64,000 bases of DNA from positions 113,501-177,500 of the forward strand of contig JAODTK010003743.1 in assembly GCA_026419785.1 (NCBI GenBank), written 5' to 3'. This stretch comes from Sclerodactyla briareus. Taxonomy: Eukaryota > Echinodermata > Holothuroidea > Dendrochirotida > Sclerodactylidae. Of this stretch, positions 38,721 through 51,238 are shown in pieces (the stretch's first letter is position 1; each line of letters starts with the position of its first letter). Both the position numbers and the translations under genes were made by a program. The notes under the pieces are model-generated. The model saw nothing but the letters and a program-made list of their open reading frames with translations. It was not told the DNA's origin and searched no databases.

Positions 38721-40430
38721 TATGTTGCCCATAATGAGCTGCTGCAATCTCCCATTTGTCCTTGTGTCCAGCTATAGGTTGTCAGAGAGAGTCAAGGAAT
38801 TACTAAAGCCTTGTGGCTTTCTGGGTATTTATTTCATTTGAAATTCTCAAAATCGTAACTCGGTTACCCAGGTAACTAATTCCCAGAAGCCTTACAAAAA
38901 ATAAAACAGCATAAGCATAAAATTAGAAATATTCAATTCGAGGATCGATAGAGTAACATAGAAACAGGATATGAACATTGCATCAATAATACAAACGATA
39001 TCAGAGTGAAGAGTAAATAGATTTATAGAACCTTACCTTTCATACATAACAATTGTCACAGACATGCAAGTTTGTGGGGAGAATGCTTTTGAAATGATAC
39101 TGTCAATCCGTGTGTCGTGCGTTGACCTATTTTATAGATAATTTGTTCGGTGGCTCTCAAGAGTTTGGGACTGAGGATGCTCTCTCACCGACCTCCCGAG
39201 TGGGGTGTACGGTTAAATGAGACGTCGATAAGTATTGAGATGAGACTCTATTCATGCAATGCCTCGCAGGTGGGCATGTTGACCTTGAACTTCATACGGA
39301 ACTTTCCAGTATGAGTGTGCCGTGGTCTTTCTTCTTCAAAGTTCCAGTTCACGTAATGGATATTTTCAGGCTGATGAGAAGGTTATTGGCAACATACATT
39401 AAAGAGGTGACAATGGTTAAGTTAATATGATACTTCGTTTAGCGATATTTTGTTTCGGACTGTTTTCTCTCATATACCCTCAAGTGCTTTCTGGTCATCC
39501 ATTGTCAGTCACCGACGTAGCGTTGTATCGGCATCTTCTGGGACACATGAAATATAATATTCCGTGTATCGTCGTTCGTTCAATTCGTTATAAGTAACCG
39601 GACGTCAGTCATCAACAATGTGCGAGCGTGGGGAGTGTAAATCAAATTGAATTGTCCTCTTCCACTTGTTCCACTAGTTGAGTAATCATTAATTCAGGTC
39701 GCTACTCCACATGAGTCTACTCAATTAATCGAACCCCCAAGTTGGTTACTTCTTGTTACAGTTCTAGATATTTGGAGTTCGACATCCCCACCCTATGGTG
39801 AGTTCCTGTTCCATTCATAACTACACACGTTTCTTAGAAATTGTTTGAAAATATCAATAGGAACCAGGAAGACACATGCGGGTGGATTATATACCTACAA
39901 TAATTACACTGGAATTCACTTAGCCTGATGCTAGGCTATATCTCGATCTTCTGTTTTTTAAAATAAGTTTTGAGCATAACGATATACACACAATACAAGA
40001 CTCCGTCAAGATACTTTGAATATTTCAGAAAGGGTGGCATTGTTGAGAGGCCCTGCAGTGGCAAAATATAGACAACGAGAACGATAAGTGTTAGTCTCTT
40101 CGCGTTTTCCTCCACGTGGAATTGTCTTGTTTCCGTTTCGTGTCTTTCGTGTCTTGTTCTTGCCACTTGGGAACCCAATGGAAGGTGATTTCCCCATTTT
40201 GAGGAAGATGGGGGGGGGGGGCATTCATGGTACTATGTCATGAGAATATTCACCGCTGTTCACGTATCGCTGTTTTAAGTTGTAGGGTACTCAATGAATA
40301 TGAAGGGATGAAAAGGTTCATAGACATCGGGGGATTGGGGAGATAAAACGATAAAAAACACTTGAACGTATTTCGCCACCCGGTTCTCTGCGAGTGATGA
40401 TGAGAGGATAATGCAATAAAAAAAATCCAT
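38720..40430. other. Unassigned intronic sequence
   Basis: No exon or element recognised. A G run is at 40211. Confidence 0.4.
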
Positions 40431-40432
40431 AC

Positions 40433-40707
40433 CTGGAATCAGTCGATCTGACTTGTAGTAATAGAAGCCTTTTGTGGATCTCGACGGATACAGCGAGATC
40501 GAAAGGACTTCAGATTTTTTGCCCACAGTTGAAAAAAATGTATTGCTTTCTCTCCGGGTTCTGTCCAAAACAAGACACCGTCTTATACGATGGAAACGTG
40601 AGTGGCAAATAATTTTTCATGACCGACGATGGTCTCGCGATTATTCCCTTCAAAGTCGACTTTCTCAATTGTTCCGATGTTCACATTGGTCCAATAGAGT
40701 AGTTTAC
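40433..40707 (-). CDS. LDL-receptor class B (YWTD) exon 2
   Basis: The exon starts after a TTTGCTGTTTCCAG acceptor and ends at a GTATGG donor. It continues the preceding exon in phase 1 and reads KLLYWTNVNIGTIEKVDFEG, then NNRETIV, a textbook YWTD repeat. A second repeat follows, with DGVLFWTEPGEKAI, then in a shifted frame VGKKSEVLSISLYPS. Between them an in-frame TAA sits at ATCGTATAAGAC, which paired one-base changes would remove, and the frame slips at a run of seven T. These blades form the six-bladed propeller of LDLR/LRP-type receptors, used in ligand release or binding outside the cell. Confidence 0.85.
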
Positions 40708-40924
40708 CTGGAAACAGCAAAGAAATTTAATTACGGCAAGAGTGGAGACCAGTGGCAAAATGAAATTTCAAATGTGGAGGCATGGAAGGCTCTTGAGCAA
40801 GCGATAAAGACCGTTGGCCCCAGGAGTAATTTTTTTCATATATTTCTTTCATATGGCGGACGATTCGAATGGGGTTTAACCAAGGATTTTACGATGTTTC
40901 GAGAGACAGGAGGATTCCGGGAAC

Positions 40925-41245
40925 ATCTCCCCTAAAGAGCTTTGCTCTCACGCCACTGGCTACTGGGTGGCCAACCCCGCGGGCGCACGTGCTGCAGGCG
41001 CGCCGCATGCGCGCTCGGGGCTGCCAGTCACCCTTAGCGCTAGCAAGTACTTGGCTGGTACCCCTCAGCGCATCGATGGCGAGTATGCCTGATACGGAAT
41101 TGTGTAAGTAGTGCTTCGGGAATGCCTGTACGCACGACGGCTACCTCTCTACCTCGCGTACGTGAGAGGACAGCCCAACCTCCTCTCGGCCTGCACGTGA
41201 ACTCAGAAACTGGGTGACCAACTTCCGCGGGGTGCACGTGATGCT
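40925..41245 (+). repeat. Dispersed GC-rich repeat, copy A
   Basis: AAAGAGCTTTGC, ACTGGGTGGCCAA, GCGCACGTGCTGCAG, CAAGTACTTGGCTGGTAC and CGCGTACGTGAGA match copies near 48.0, 50.9 and 51.3 kb. The 29-41 kb introns do not contain it. Nothing coding is apparent. Confidence 0.7.
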
Positions 41246-41259
41246 AATACGTTCATCCA

Positions 41260-41560
41260 TGCTACCAGGTCAGAGGTAATTTGAGGACATCAGACATCAA
41301 AGTCTGGAATCCTTGTAAACGAAGTGACCCAGACCGCTTGGTCCTCACATTGGAACGGAGTGTGTAGCTTCTTCTGTGGAGTACGAGGATCTTGTTGGTT
41401 TTGATATAGATTGGGGGTCATTTTGAGAGACAGTGAGAAATTGGAGAAGAATCAATTTTAACAAATTTTAGCTCGTGAACACGATAACTTGACCTCACCT
41501 GAATGGATGAAATTATACGTGGTATATGTGTGGCCCCTGATGAGTACATAGACAATATTG
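41260..41560 (+). repeat. Diverged 310-bp satellite unit
   Basis: TTAGCTCGTGAACACGATAA at about 41467, GATGAGTACAT, GTGTGTAGCTT and the CATCAGACATCAAAGTCTGGAA region follow the order of the 37.8 kb array. This is one isolated unit. Confidence 0.65.
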
Positions 41561-42708
41561 GGCAAAGAAGTCCAATTGGAGCTTGTTGTCGGAGAACCAA
41601 AATACGAGCCAACCCTCAGTATTCAAATTATGGTACCCTACTCTGTTACTCGATTACTCACTTTCGAAACGTTAACAAATGAACATGTTTAGTTCTACGT
41701 TTAGCATTGGAATGCGTTTCAGAAATGATCGCGAAATATGGTTAAAAGTGTTCTTTCCTGAACACTTGTTTTTAAAATTGTGGTATCGCGATTTGGTGGC
41801 GGTGTCTCACCCTTCTTCCAGGGATTTGTAATGGTTGTCAGTACTAGTGTTGATGTCGGAATTCCTGGTGTCAGAGACACAACTCTGGTCGACTCGTATT
41901 CCCTATGGTGAACGTGAATATGGCAGTGAGTAGAGTTCGCGTTCAACCGAACTACTCGAGCTACCTGGCAGCCGATTTGATTCATCCTGCCTAGAAACGA
42001 ATCCAACCTCCCAACTTGGATCATAATGATGATGACGACCGGGACCAAGGGAGCAATTAACGTACAGTGTAATATACTTCCCTCCAGCACATTAGGTCTA
42101 GTTATACTGGACTCCCACAAAGACGACTTTACACGCTACAGGACCTTTGGCTATTGCAGTTCCATTTGTCATGACAAATCTCTTCGGAGGAAGGCAGCTG
42201 GAAGTATTCCCATGAATATGATTAACGTCTAATATACCATGTATGCGCACACTTTTTTTCTTTATCCTAAAGTCCCTACTAGCTGATTGTTTCAATAACG
42301 AGAAAGAAAACACCTTTTGAACATGAAGAAGTTAGATCGTACTAAACCAGAAGAAGCAAGTAGCGGAAAATACCGGATTAGTTACCGTAACAATTTGATT
42401 CCAGGAGTATTTCCGCCATATCGTCTTGAAAGGTTTCGTGTTTACTCACTTTTAGTCAGCCTTGACGTCTTCCACTCTGTCAAAAATGGTTTGCTGAGTG
42501 AGAGCCCCGAGGATATCTCCGTACTGACACGGTGCCCAAAGGGTAGAAAGATCGTCTCGCAAATTTGTCGTATGGAATGTCGTTGACATGAGCGTTGAAG
42601 ATATCATTTTTCTATTTTTGTTATACACTTTTACATGATAATTACCAAGAACAAAAAATGAGCCGGAATAAGGCCAAAGCTATGCGAAAGTTACTAAAAG
42701 TAACATAC

Positions 42709-42823
42709 TTTCATGATCGATTGCAATATTTCTGGCGTCTATCAGTTCCGGACCAGGACTATGCATTCTGCTCCGTCAGCATTCGATCGCTCGATGCTAT
42801 TGCGACATGTCCAGAAGAGATAA
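42709..42823 (-). CDS. LDL-receptor class B (YWTD) exon 1
   Basis: A strong acceptor (long pyrimidine tract, then CCCATGCAG) precedes the exon and GTATGT follows at 42708. It reads YLFWTCRNSIERSNADGAEC, then IVLV, and after a one-base slip ELIDARNIAIDHE. The leftover A joins GT of the next exon to make Ser, giving a continuous A-I-D-H-E-S-K-L-L-Y-W-T-N. That junction matches the consensus A-L-D-x-x-x-x-x-L-Y-W-T-D. The slip lies at GTCCGG, where one more C restores the frame. In this blade the usual Asp of YWTD is Cys (FWTC). Confidence 0.85.
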
Positions 42824-42839
42824 CTGCATGGGAACAAAA

Positions 42840-44900
42840 ACAAGAGTGAAAAGAAAGTTCATGAGGCCCTGGCTACATTACACTGGCCTGTCGAATGTTT
42901 TTCCACTGTGTTGGGATGGACAAAATCACCAGACACTTGAAATTGAATTGATGAGAATTTTCCCGTGAGTTACTTTTCCCCCACACCACAGGAGAGAGCT
43001 AGGGTGAACACCTAGGTTTTCATACAGGAGTGAATTGTATAGCATGGTGCAAAAAACAGAGCGTCACGTTGTTGCCTCATATCATTTTTCCCAAGAATAG
43101 GCTCCGATTGCTATTTTCAAACCATGCCGGTAGAATACCTTGCTAAGTTTTCAGCTTTTCCAATCACGCTTGAGGGCCATAGGAATGCCCTGGACCAATG
43201 TCATGATAGAGTCATTTTTTCTATTCTGAAAGTCGTCTCGCCGCCGGCGCGAGGAGCCATGGAAGGAAAGGAAAGGAAATAGGGGGGGGGGTGTGAACCG
43301 CGACTAGCTGCGAGGGCTCATGACCCGACACCTCGGCCCTAGCCTACCTGCTTCTCGATGCCAAGACGACGGGGCCCAGTCCCGCTGGACAGCAGTTCTA
43401 TTTCCCAGTGCGAAAACTATCTACTCATTACAGCTGAGTGGGCCAAAACGCACCAGCAGCCAGAATTAATTGGAGCGATGATCGGTAGTGAGCTGTTCGC
43501 GGCCAACGAACGTTCTCGTATTCTAAAGTACCTGTTAGCAGATGAGATTTTTTCCTCCTGGAGTGAGAAATCAACATGACTCCATCCACCGAATCCACAA
43601 CTGTTGGATTCCCCTCTTCATCACCAGATCACTAGACAGGTTGCTCGAATATCGTGCGTCAGAGGTGTGTTGAGTATAGGTGGTATAGGCGTATTCTTCG
43701 TAAAGTGGTTAAGGCTGTTCCAGTGGATCTGAGCGCAAAGTAGCCGAGCTTTTGAAAGAGAAGTGCGTATCCCACATGGGAAAGCGAAGATTCCTAATGA
43801 AATCATCTGCTGAAGCAGAGCTAAATACTATGAATGAGGTGGCTGTTGGTGCCGGTTGTCGAGAGCTGCCAGGGTTCTAATTGTTCGTGGCAGGCTTGTT
43901 GGTGCTGGGCAGAGCGCTGTCAAATATATGAATTATAGTGATTCATATCATAAAGTGACTATCAGTAACTGTCATTGCGATTTAGGCCTAGGTTATACTG
44001 AGGTACTTGTTATGTCACAAGTCATGCAACAACAATAATCTAGCCTTGGTGTCTAATTAACCTGGGCTGCAAATGGGCTACACTCATAGTAAATCTCACT
44101 TTTATTTATTTATTTATTGATTTGTAGAAGAACTGAAATGGTTCTCAAGAGTAAAATACCGACCCCTGTCCAGAGAACCCGTCGTTAAAATATGTGACGA
44201 CATATGGCCTTTCCTTCCATCTTTCCAAAGGTCACTCGAGTCATAGTGAAGTCTTCCCTTACAGTCCAGGTTGACAGACTGACAATACCTCGAACCTATT
44301 ATCTCACCCCTTAAAGCCATGAGGAAACCTCTCCAAATTGAGACTTACTGTTGGTCAGATGATAACTCTATACCCGTGGTGAGGTACAGCCGGTGCCATC
44401 AGGGATCAAGACCTTTCGAAAGCTACCGTCTAGCCTTGAGACAGAGACCTCATTTGTCCTGCGTCAGTCCAGTAAATCAGGCCAGTCAGGTAACCTACCA
44501 CAATACCAAGCGGATCTGCGTGAAAATGGTGATAACATAATAACTGTTGTGGGGCATTAGTTTGACTAGTTAAAAAAACTGAAAGTTATTTTTTTTACGC
44601 TTCCATCCTGGTATTGGTAGTAGTCCGTGCAGACTCTAGCCTACTCTTGAGATCAAAGATGGTGGAATGTAGGCCAACTACATTGCTGTCAATTCAGGAC
44701 AAGTTATGCTTGATTGCCGTGTTCGTAAGAGTACATGGAGCCTGTGCACATTTGAGCGCCACGTTGACTACTGTCACCCCCCTCGAGTTGTCGGAGAGAC
44801 GTGCCAGGCTCCAAATGAATGAAAGAGATAAGACTGTATAAACTGCAATAGCTTCAGTGAATAGGGCAATATATAAATGCAGTAGCCTATATGACACTCT
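42840..44900. other. Unassigned sequence
   Basis: No earlier exon of the receptor was recognised here, although one is expected because the 42.8 kb exon starts mid-domain. A TTTA repeat is at 44100-44119. Confidence 0.4.
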
Positions 44901-44919
44901 ATCTTCCCTCCCTTATAAT

Positions 44920-47150
44920 ACAACTTTGGCTGGCTTCGCGAAAGAAGATTATGAAGGGGTTGTCCGCGTCGAAAGCAGGCGCGCTGATGACTGTGGAGGC
45001 CCACAATACAAGACAGACAGACACGAATGCAGCGGCTGCAAACGAAGATCTTGTCCGGTGCGGAGAAGTGACTGATGCCTGTCGTGCTTTCCTCTTTTTC
45101 CTCTTGTCCTCAAGCCGAGCTGATGTGCGGGTTTTCCGAAAGCTGAGGCAGCCTGGGGATTCGTATGCCTCCATGTCGGGGGGTCAGCAGCAAGGTTGGA
45201 CCACTGGCGAGTGATTTTTTCAAACAGTCTTTGTAACGCTTCTTGGGTCCGCCTCTATTGCGGAAACATAGAGGCAGCTCTCCAAACAGTGCACTCTTTG
45301 GCAGCCGATGGTCAACCATCCTGGTCACGTGCCATGCCCACCAAGTTGAGTCTTCAAAAGCATGGTCTGAATGCTTGGGACCTCCGCCTGTTGGAGGACT
45401 TCGGTGTTTGTAACGAGATCACTCCAATAATGCTGAGGATGATGCGGAGGGAGCGCGGTGGAAACGCTCGAGCAGTCGCAGATGATGTATATCACCCATG
45501 AATCGGAGCCATACGGGAGGGTAGTCAGAACACCAGCACGGTGGACGCTGATCTTAGTGCTCTTCTCCAAATGTATGTTGCTTCATACCCGCTGGAAGAG
45601 CCTACCAAAAGCACAGTTTGCTTTACCAGTCTGTAATCAATATATTTGTCGATCTTTGCATCAGAAGATACGGTCACCCCAGGTAGGCGGAATGCTTTAC
45701 TGATTTTAGCTCTGATTGCTGGACGGTATGTGAGGAGGACGATACTCTTCCTGTGGTGCTGGCTGATACAGAACTTCTGACTTTTTCAGGCTGATTACCA
45801 GACCACATTAATGTGCAGCCTCCGCGAAGCAAGATGTTAGACGGGCCTGGAGACGCCTCAGGTTGAACAAACTACCGCCGGTGCGATATCGAATGTAGAG
45901 ACGCTGTCATCGCCGACGCCTCATCTAGTGTTTGTTGTAGCATCATACTGAAGAAGATAGTGAAAAGTGTCAGCGCATCCCGCTTACACCCTTCGTGATG
46001 GGGAAGGACTATGGGAGGTCACTGAGATGGCGCATCCTGACCTGACGATGAAAAAAAACAAACAGATGACCGATTGAGGGAAATTAGGAGGCAGCCTAAG
46101 CAATTCAGGATTTGACGGAGGCCCTTTCTACTGAAAGTATCAAAAGCTTTGGTCAGATCCACGATCGCAACATAGAGCCCTGTTCTGCTCACGACACTTC
46201 TCCTGAAGCTGGCGGAGGACGAAAACCATATCTCTTGTGCTCCTGTTGGCTCTGAATCTCCACTGGCTTTCTGGGAGGTGTTTGTCTGCAATAGTTGAGC
46301 ATCAGCCTGTTCAGTTGGAACAATCAGACTTGGTGATGATAACAGGATCACGGAGATCGTTTGGCTGTTTGCCCTGCTCTCAGCAACGAGAAAACAGTTC
46401 ATGAAGTTTGGCATGTAATGCTGGGCCCCCGTATTCCCAACACTCTGGTGGAATTCCATCAACCACTGCTGCCTTGCAACTCATATGGTGGTTTATGACC
46501 CTTACGATTTCTTCAAGGGTCTGTTGTTCATCCACATCTGTCTTTATAGGCTGCTGGAGAATACGGAGAATTGCGGGTTCTTGGACCCGTACGGTGCATG
46601 AAGAGAGTCGGATGCTCTGGCCAGCGACTCAGAATAGATGCCTTGTCTGTGAGAAGCTTCCGACCATTTGCACTGCGTAGGGGACTCTGGAACCCGAGTA
46701 TTAAGGGACCATACACGGCTCTAAAGGATTCATCGAACAGTCTATAGTCCCCAGTGTCAGCAAACAGTTGGGTCTTCAAAGCAAAGTTTTTTCCACCACT
46801 AATTCTTGGTTCGCGAAGCTTGCGTTGGAGATTACTGCACGACAGGCGGAATGCAGCTTTTCTGGCAGGTAAAATGGTTGAGCAAAATGGGCCTGGCGTG
46901 TAGATCTCTTTCATGCCAGCAAAACTTGAATCTCCTCGTTGTTCTCATTAAACCAGTCTCTATTCCACTCGGTAGAAAATCTCAGAACTTCTTCTGAGGA
47001 CTGCAATATGGAGTTTTTCAAGAGAGGAATTTTTCCTCACCAGCTGGGATCATCGAGCCTGGATTGCAGATTAGTCTGGAAATCAGCCAGACTTCGGCTA
47101 ACTTAGGAGCTGATCTTGAATTTCCTTTGGGGAACTCCTCAGAGAAAAGA
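44920..47150 (-). pseudogene. Non-LTR retrotransposon pol, 3' two-thirds, broken
   Basis: Minus-strand frames give, in order, the linker before RT (DWFNENNEEIQ near 46950, KAAFRLSCSNLQRKLRE near 46840, FRAVYGPL near 46700), the RT core with YVAIVDLTKAFDTFSRKGL around 46120-46170, then LTTLPYGSDSW near 45520, LVTNTEVLQQAEVPSIQ near 45400, GGPKKRYKDCLKKSLA near 45230, and a final GLHSHQRAC near 44990. The C-terminal Cys/His end (C-x2-C then H-x3-4-H/C) fits a family very common in marine invertebrates. The F-A-D-D region is too damaged to read. The 5' endonuclease is missing. Stops and shifts show it is inactive. Confidence 0.85.
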
Positions 47151-47199
47151 GGACGAGGACTGTCTCATGGGCATGCGACCAAGGATTTTTAAGGTGAGA

Positions 47200-47960
47200 G
47201 ACAGTGCGCGCAATCCCGTTCTCACCCTTTACACCTTTGATTCATCTGTCAGGCCTAGCAAACTGGGACGGTGGACAGCGAGGTCCAAGGGTCATGGGTT
47301 GTACATCAGAGTTGATTTAGAATTGGAAGTAACACTGAACCAATGAGACTTTAGAGCTCTAACCCTAAAACATTCAAGCTAAAAAATCCAGGGTTAGACA
47401 GTAGCGCTTTATTTGTGTAAGCGCGTCTTTTTCAAAATTAACCTGAAAATTATGTATTGGGTGAAAATCACACCTCAGAAGTTATCTTATGTTATTGATC
47501 GATACCCCCCCCCCCCCCACCCTCCGTCACCAAAATCCTGCCTAGCCACTACCTGTGAAATGTTTACCTCGACCAGTCCATCTGATATATACATGCATTC
47601 ATTCGTGATTAACGCCACCAATGAGATTTCTGAATGGTGATATGTCAGTCGTTTCGTTGAGAACGCATAACCAGTAGGCCTACGATGTTCTCCAACCGCT
47701 TTCCGAAGAGGGCTGGGAATATTTTTAGTCGCCCCGAGAAGATCCGAGGGGTTGTACCTCTTTTTTTTTACCTCTCTTGAAAGCATCTTAAAGATTTTTC
47801 GTCGACGCTTTCGACGCACCTCCCAGTAGGTGTATGTTTGAAGAAACCCTGATCTCCCATTACACCAACGCACAACCATTTTCATTTAATATAGGAATTG
47901 ATGGATACACACATGCATCCATCCCCTCAGTACACAACCCTCGGATGTCTACGCGGACAG
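47200..47960. other. Unassigned sequence
   Basis: A C run at 47505 is the only notable feature. Confidence 0.4.
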
Positions 47961-47964
47961 GTGA

Positions 47965-48360
47965 CCTCCTCTCGGTCGCACGTGAACATCGAAAAGCCGT
48001 AGGCTTCCGCGAACGTCTCCTATAAAGAGCTGTGCCGCCACGCCCGCTGCCCACTGGGTGGCCAAACCCCGCGGGGCGCACGTGCTGCAGGTAGCGAACG
48101 CCGATCTATTAGCGATATTCCTACGCGGAAATTTTTGCTAACCTTCAGAAAATAGTGCCTAAAAAATTTTTGGAACCCATTTTTCTGTTACTTATCAATA
48201 TCTGGTGGGTTTGTTTTTTCCTGCGAGTGATAAGGGTGGTATATTCCCCCGAAAGGTACAAATGGGTGAGCTTGGTGGGAATCCAGTTATATTTTAACAA
48301 ACTTCACAAGAGGATTGGATTAAGACTGGTGTTCGGACAGAATTACGTTGAGTGAAAGTC
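47965..48360 (+). repeat. Dispersed repeat, copy B with AT-rich body
   Basis: CGCACGTGAACATCGAAAAG, GTAGGCTTCCGCGAACGT and TATAAAGAGCTGTGCC (48021) are followed by GCCCACTGGGTGGCCAAA and an AT-rich body. The body begins near TTAGCGATATTCCTACGCGG (48109) and ends GTTCGGACAGAATTACGT (48333-48350). The whole body recurs at 50625-50863. Confidence 0.8.
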
Positions 48361-50600
48361 GTCCGCCAACTTCAAGCTCTCTAGATGAAAAAGTAATCGG
48401 TCGATGTATGGTAATTTGTAAGTGCCATGATGCTACACTTTCGTGCTTTCAAATGAATGGCGGCTTGGACCTCCAAGTAGGGCACACAAGGATCCAGGGA
48501 CCACTAAACGGAAGGAATTCAGTGTATAAGTCAATGGGGAGTCTAATGGAGGTCCGCTACCTCCATGAGACTTTCGCGGTTGTGTGGTATCGTGGGGGGG
48601 GGGGGGGACACGATTCCAGGGGATCAAAATCGCTGATTCGGTAGTTTTGGCAAACTTTCCTTCGATCTTGTACTCTGTGCAAGGGCATCAGTGAGAAGCT
48701 TTTTATTGTCACATTCAGGCCTGTCAGTGAGAGTCCTTTGCAGGCTACCGTACATATTACTCCGTTCAGTGTATGCAGCCAGCTGAGGTTTTATTACTAT
48801 GACGTTGTGCCGGAGGGCCAAATCTGACTTTCAGGAATTTGTAAATGTGTCCAAAATCAATACTTTAGGTCAAAAAGACATGCTGGAATACCACTCGTAG
48901 GGTAATATTGCACATGAGGTTGATATTATTGATGGGGAAAATGAGCCATAATTACTAGAAAGCATGTCACATGACCAGATGATATGGCAACGTCTGATTA
49001 TCCCCAGCCTTCTAAGTGGGAATAAATTTTGCAGCCCGCCGTTTCCCAACAGACGGGTTACTTAGGGATATGGGTGGGCTTTTTGAAGACTGCTACCTCA
49101 GTACCAGGGCCACTACAGCCCTATAAATTAACTTTTTCTATGCAGAAACTCAACGAAAGCCCAGTGTTCAGCGTCCGAGAGAGGCGTCGCGCAGAGGGAC
49201 GCGGAAGCCAAGTCGAGTTTGTTGTCATTTACAGGCAGTTTGAGGCAGGTGTCCATGTACGTAGGCCATGCTTGTTACTGTTGCAATGGGAATTTCCTAC
49301 ATCCTTATGTTATACACTATTGTGGTATTGGGTAGACTCACTGAAACATTGCAGGGTTACTGCTTCAGTTGTACCTACTGGTTGAGGGGCCTACCTAAAC
49401 CAGACACAGTCTCAGTTCTGGGGCATAATGCACGGGCCTGGCTCGCTAATTTGTACTCCCAGCGTGACAACTGGCCGAACCAGATCTCCGGGAGGTGGAG
49501 AACGTCTTCAAAATCAGCATTTGAGTCGGTAAGCGTGTTTAGTCCAGGGAATGTCCAGAGAGTGTTGTTGCTGTTTTTCTTTCCCTGAAAATGGCACATA
49601 ACCTAGTAAAATAGAATAGTTCGATCCGCTTTCCCTCTTTTGCAACCGTGAAACGTGTAATACCCAGCGTCCTCCCAATGGTAGCTCGAATGAACCGCCA
49701 ACTAGAGTAGGTTCAGAGGAGCCGGGTAGCGTTGAGATTAGCCTGTCGGAACTACAGAGAGCAGGTTGGTTGGATGTCTTAAATCTTGGCTACAGGTTAC
49801 ATCTCCGCCATATGGGGCAATGTTTCCTAAAATCGTCAGTTAGTGCTGACATAACCCTCGTTCAGTACCTACTTTTCTTTGGCTCTTCCATATATAATTA
49901 AACTGAAGATCTGCATTTCTCTGTTCAGAGTAGAAGCGCAGCTTCTGTCTTGCCCCCCCCCCCCGACTTTCCTGGCTGCTCACGGACGCTTCTGACCATT
50001 GGTGGTACTGGTATTGCTGTGTGCATGGGATTGTCGTCATTGTTAGATGTTTCGGCCACTATTCCTTTCCGATGTTCTTTGGAGTGTGTTTCCAACTGAT
50101 CCATGGTGAGCCCTCTTCAATATATAATCTTCCTTCAAGGTGGCTCCTGGGACATACACCTAGGTGGACAGGGAGTCATTCCACTTTTTTCCAGGTAGGG
50201 ACAGGATAGTGGTAGGGTTTCACTCTTCACCTGACAACAACATAGGCTGTGATCAGGCAGCCAACCCATCTGCTAATGTTGTCAGCTAGACCATCTACCA
50301 AATACATTGAGATTGTATTCAGTTAGCTTGGCCCTTGATCCATCCAAAATGTAACAAAACAAAAACAAAACACTGAGGCCACGTCATTACTAACCACTGA
50401 CAATGATGATATACTAGGGCCAGTCAATGTAAGCTATTTCACTACATAGGCTCCAATATAAATTGTAGCATTGTGAACCAACATTTGTGAGGTGCATGTT
50501 AGGAGGAGTTTAACTTATTTTGATGGAAACCAATGTTTTTTGTGGTATGGGTATGACTTCTCCTTACACCAGCCAAATCGGTGCACAATTGAAAGCCTCA
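48360..50600. other. Unassigned sequence with G/C runs
   Basis: Runs at 48595 and 49953. Plus-strand open frames at 49029-49588 have no family features. Confidence 0.35.
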
Positions 50601-50609
50601 ACCTCCACT

Positions 50610-51043
50610 ATAGGTAGCGGACGCCCATTAGCGATATTCCTACGCGGAGGTTTTTGCTACCCTTCAAAAAATAGTGCCTAAAAACTTTTTGGAACCCATT
50701 TTCTGTTACTTATCAATGTCTGATAGGTTTGTGTTTGCGGCAGTGGAAGGGCATATTCGAAGTACAAATGGTGTGAGTTTGGTGGGAATCCAGTTATATT
50801 TTAACTAAATTGACTCTTCACAGGAAAATTGGACCAAAACTGGTGTTCGGACAGAATTACGTCGAGTGATGATGGCTGCCCCAGACCCTCCCTCTCGTCA
50901 GCAGTAGGCTTCCGCGAACGTCTTTTATAAAGAGCTGTGCCGAGCTCCCCGCTGCCCACTGGTGGCAGGCGCGTTCTGGGATTCCGTTCCCCTCAGCGAA
51001 AACAAGTACTTTGCTGGTACACCTTAGCGCATCGCGGTGCGTA
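50610..51043 (+). repeat. Dispersed repeat, copy C
   Basis: The AT-rich body (50625-50863) precedes GTAGGCTTCCGCGAACGT, TATAAAGAGCTGTGCC (50926) and CAAGTACTTTGCTGGTAC. In copy B the body follows the TATA-like segment, so the two parts are units of a longer tandem or nested array. Confidence 0.8.
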
Positions 51044-51238
51044 TGCCTGTACTGACTCTGTGTGAGCTGGCTGCTTTGGTAGTGCCTGTACTGACTCTGT
51101 GTAAGCTGGCTGCTTTGGTAGTGCCTGTACTGACTCTGTGTAAGCTGGCTGCTTTGGTAGTGCCTGTACTGACTCTGTGTAAGCTGGCTGCTTTGGTAGT
51201 GCATGGATCGACTCTGTGTAAACTGGCTGTTTAGGGAG
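51044..51238 (+). repeat. 39-bp minisatellite, five copies
   Basis: The unit begins TGCCTGTACTGACTCTGTGT and continues AAGCTGGCTGCTTTGGTAG. Copies start at 51044, 51083, 51122, 51161 and 51200, and the last is diverged. Because 39 is a multiple of three, both strands show repetitive open frames, which I do not regard as coding. Confidence 0.95.

Noticed and set aside
41806..42058. Minus-strand frame with a Ser-rich peptide ending NTSTDNHYKSLEEG before GTGAGA, like a cytoplasmic exon
   Set aside because: It lies between two YWTD exons that join directly in phase, has an internal stop, and no domain supports it.
43358..43579. 73-residue plus-strand frame starting MPRRRGPVPLDSSS
   Set aside because: Composition is protein-like, but there are no splice signals or family match.
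50857..51204. Repetitive 115-residue minus-strand frame
   Set aside because: Product of the 39-bp minisatellite whose period is a multiple of three.
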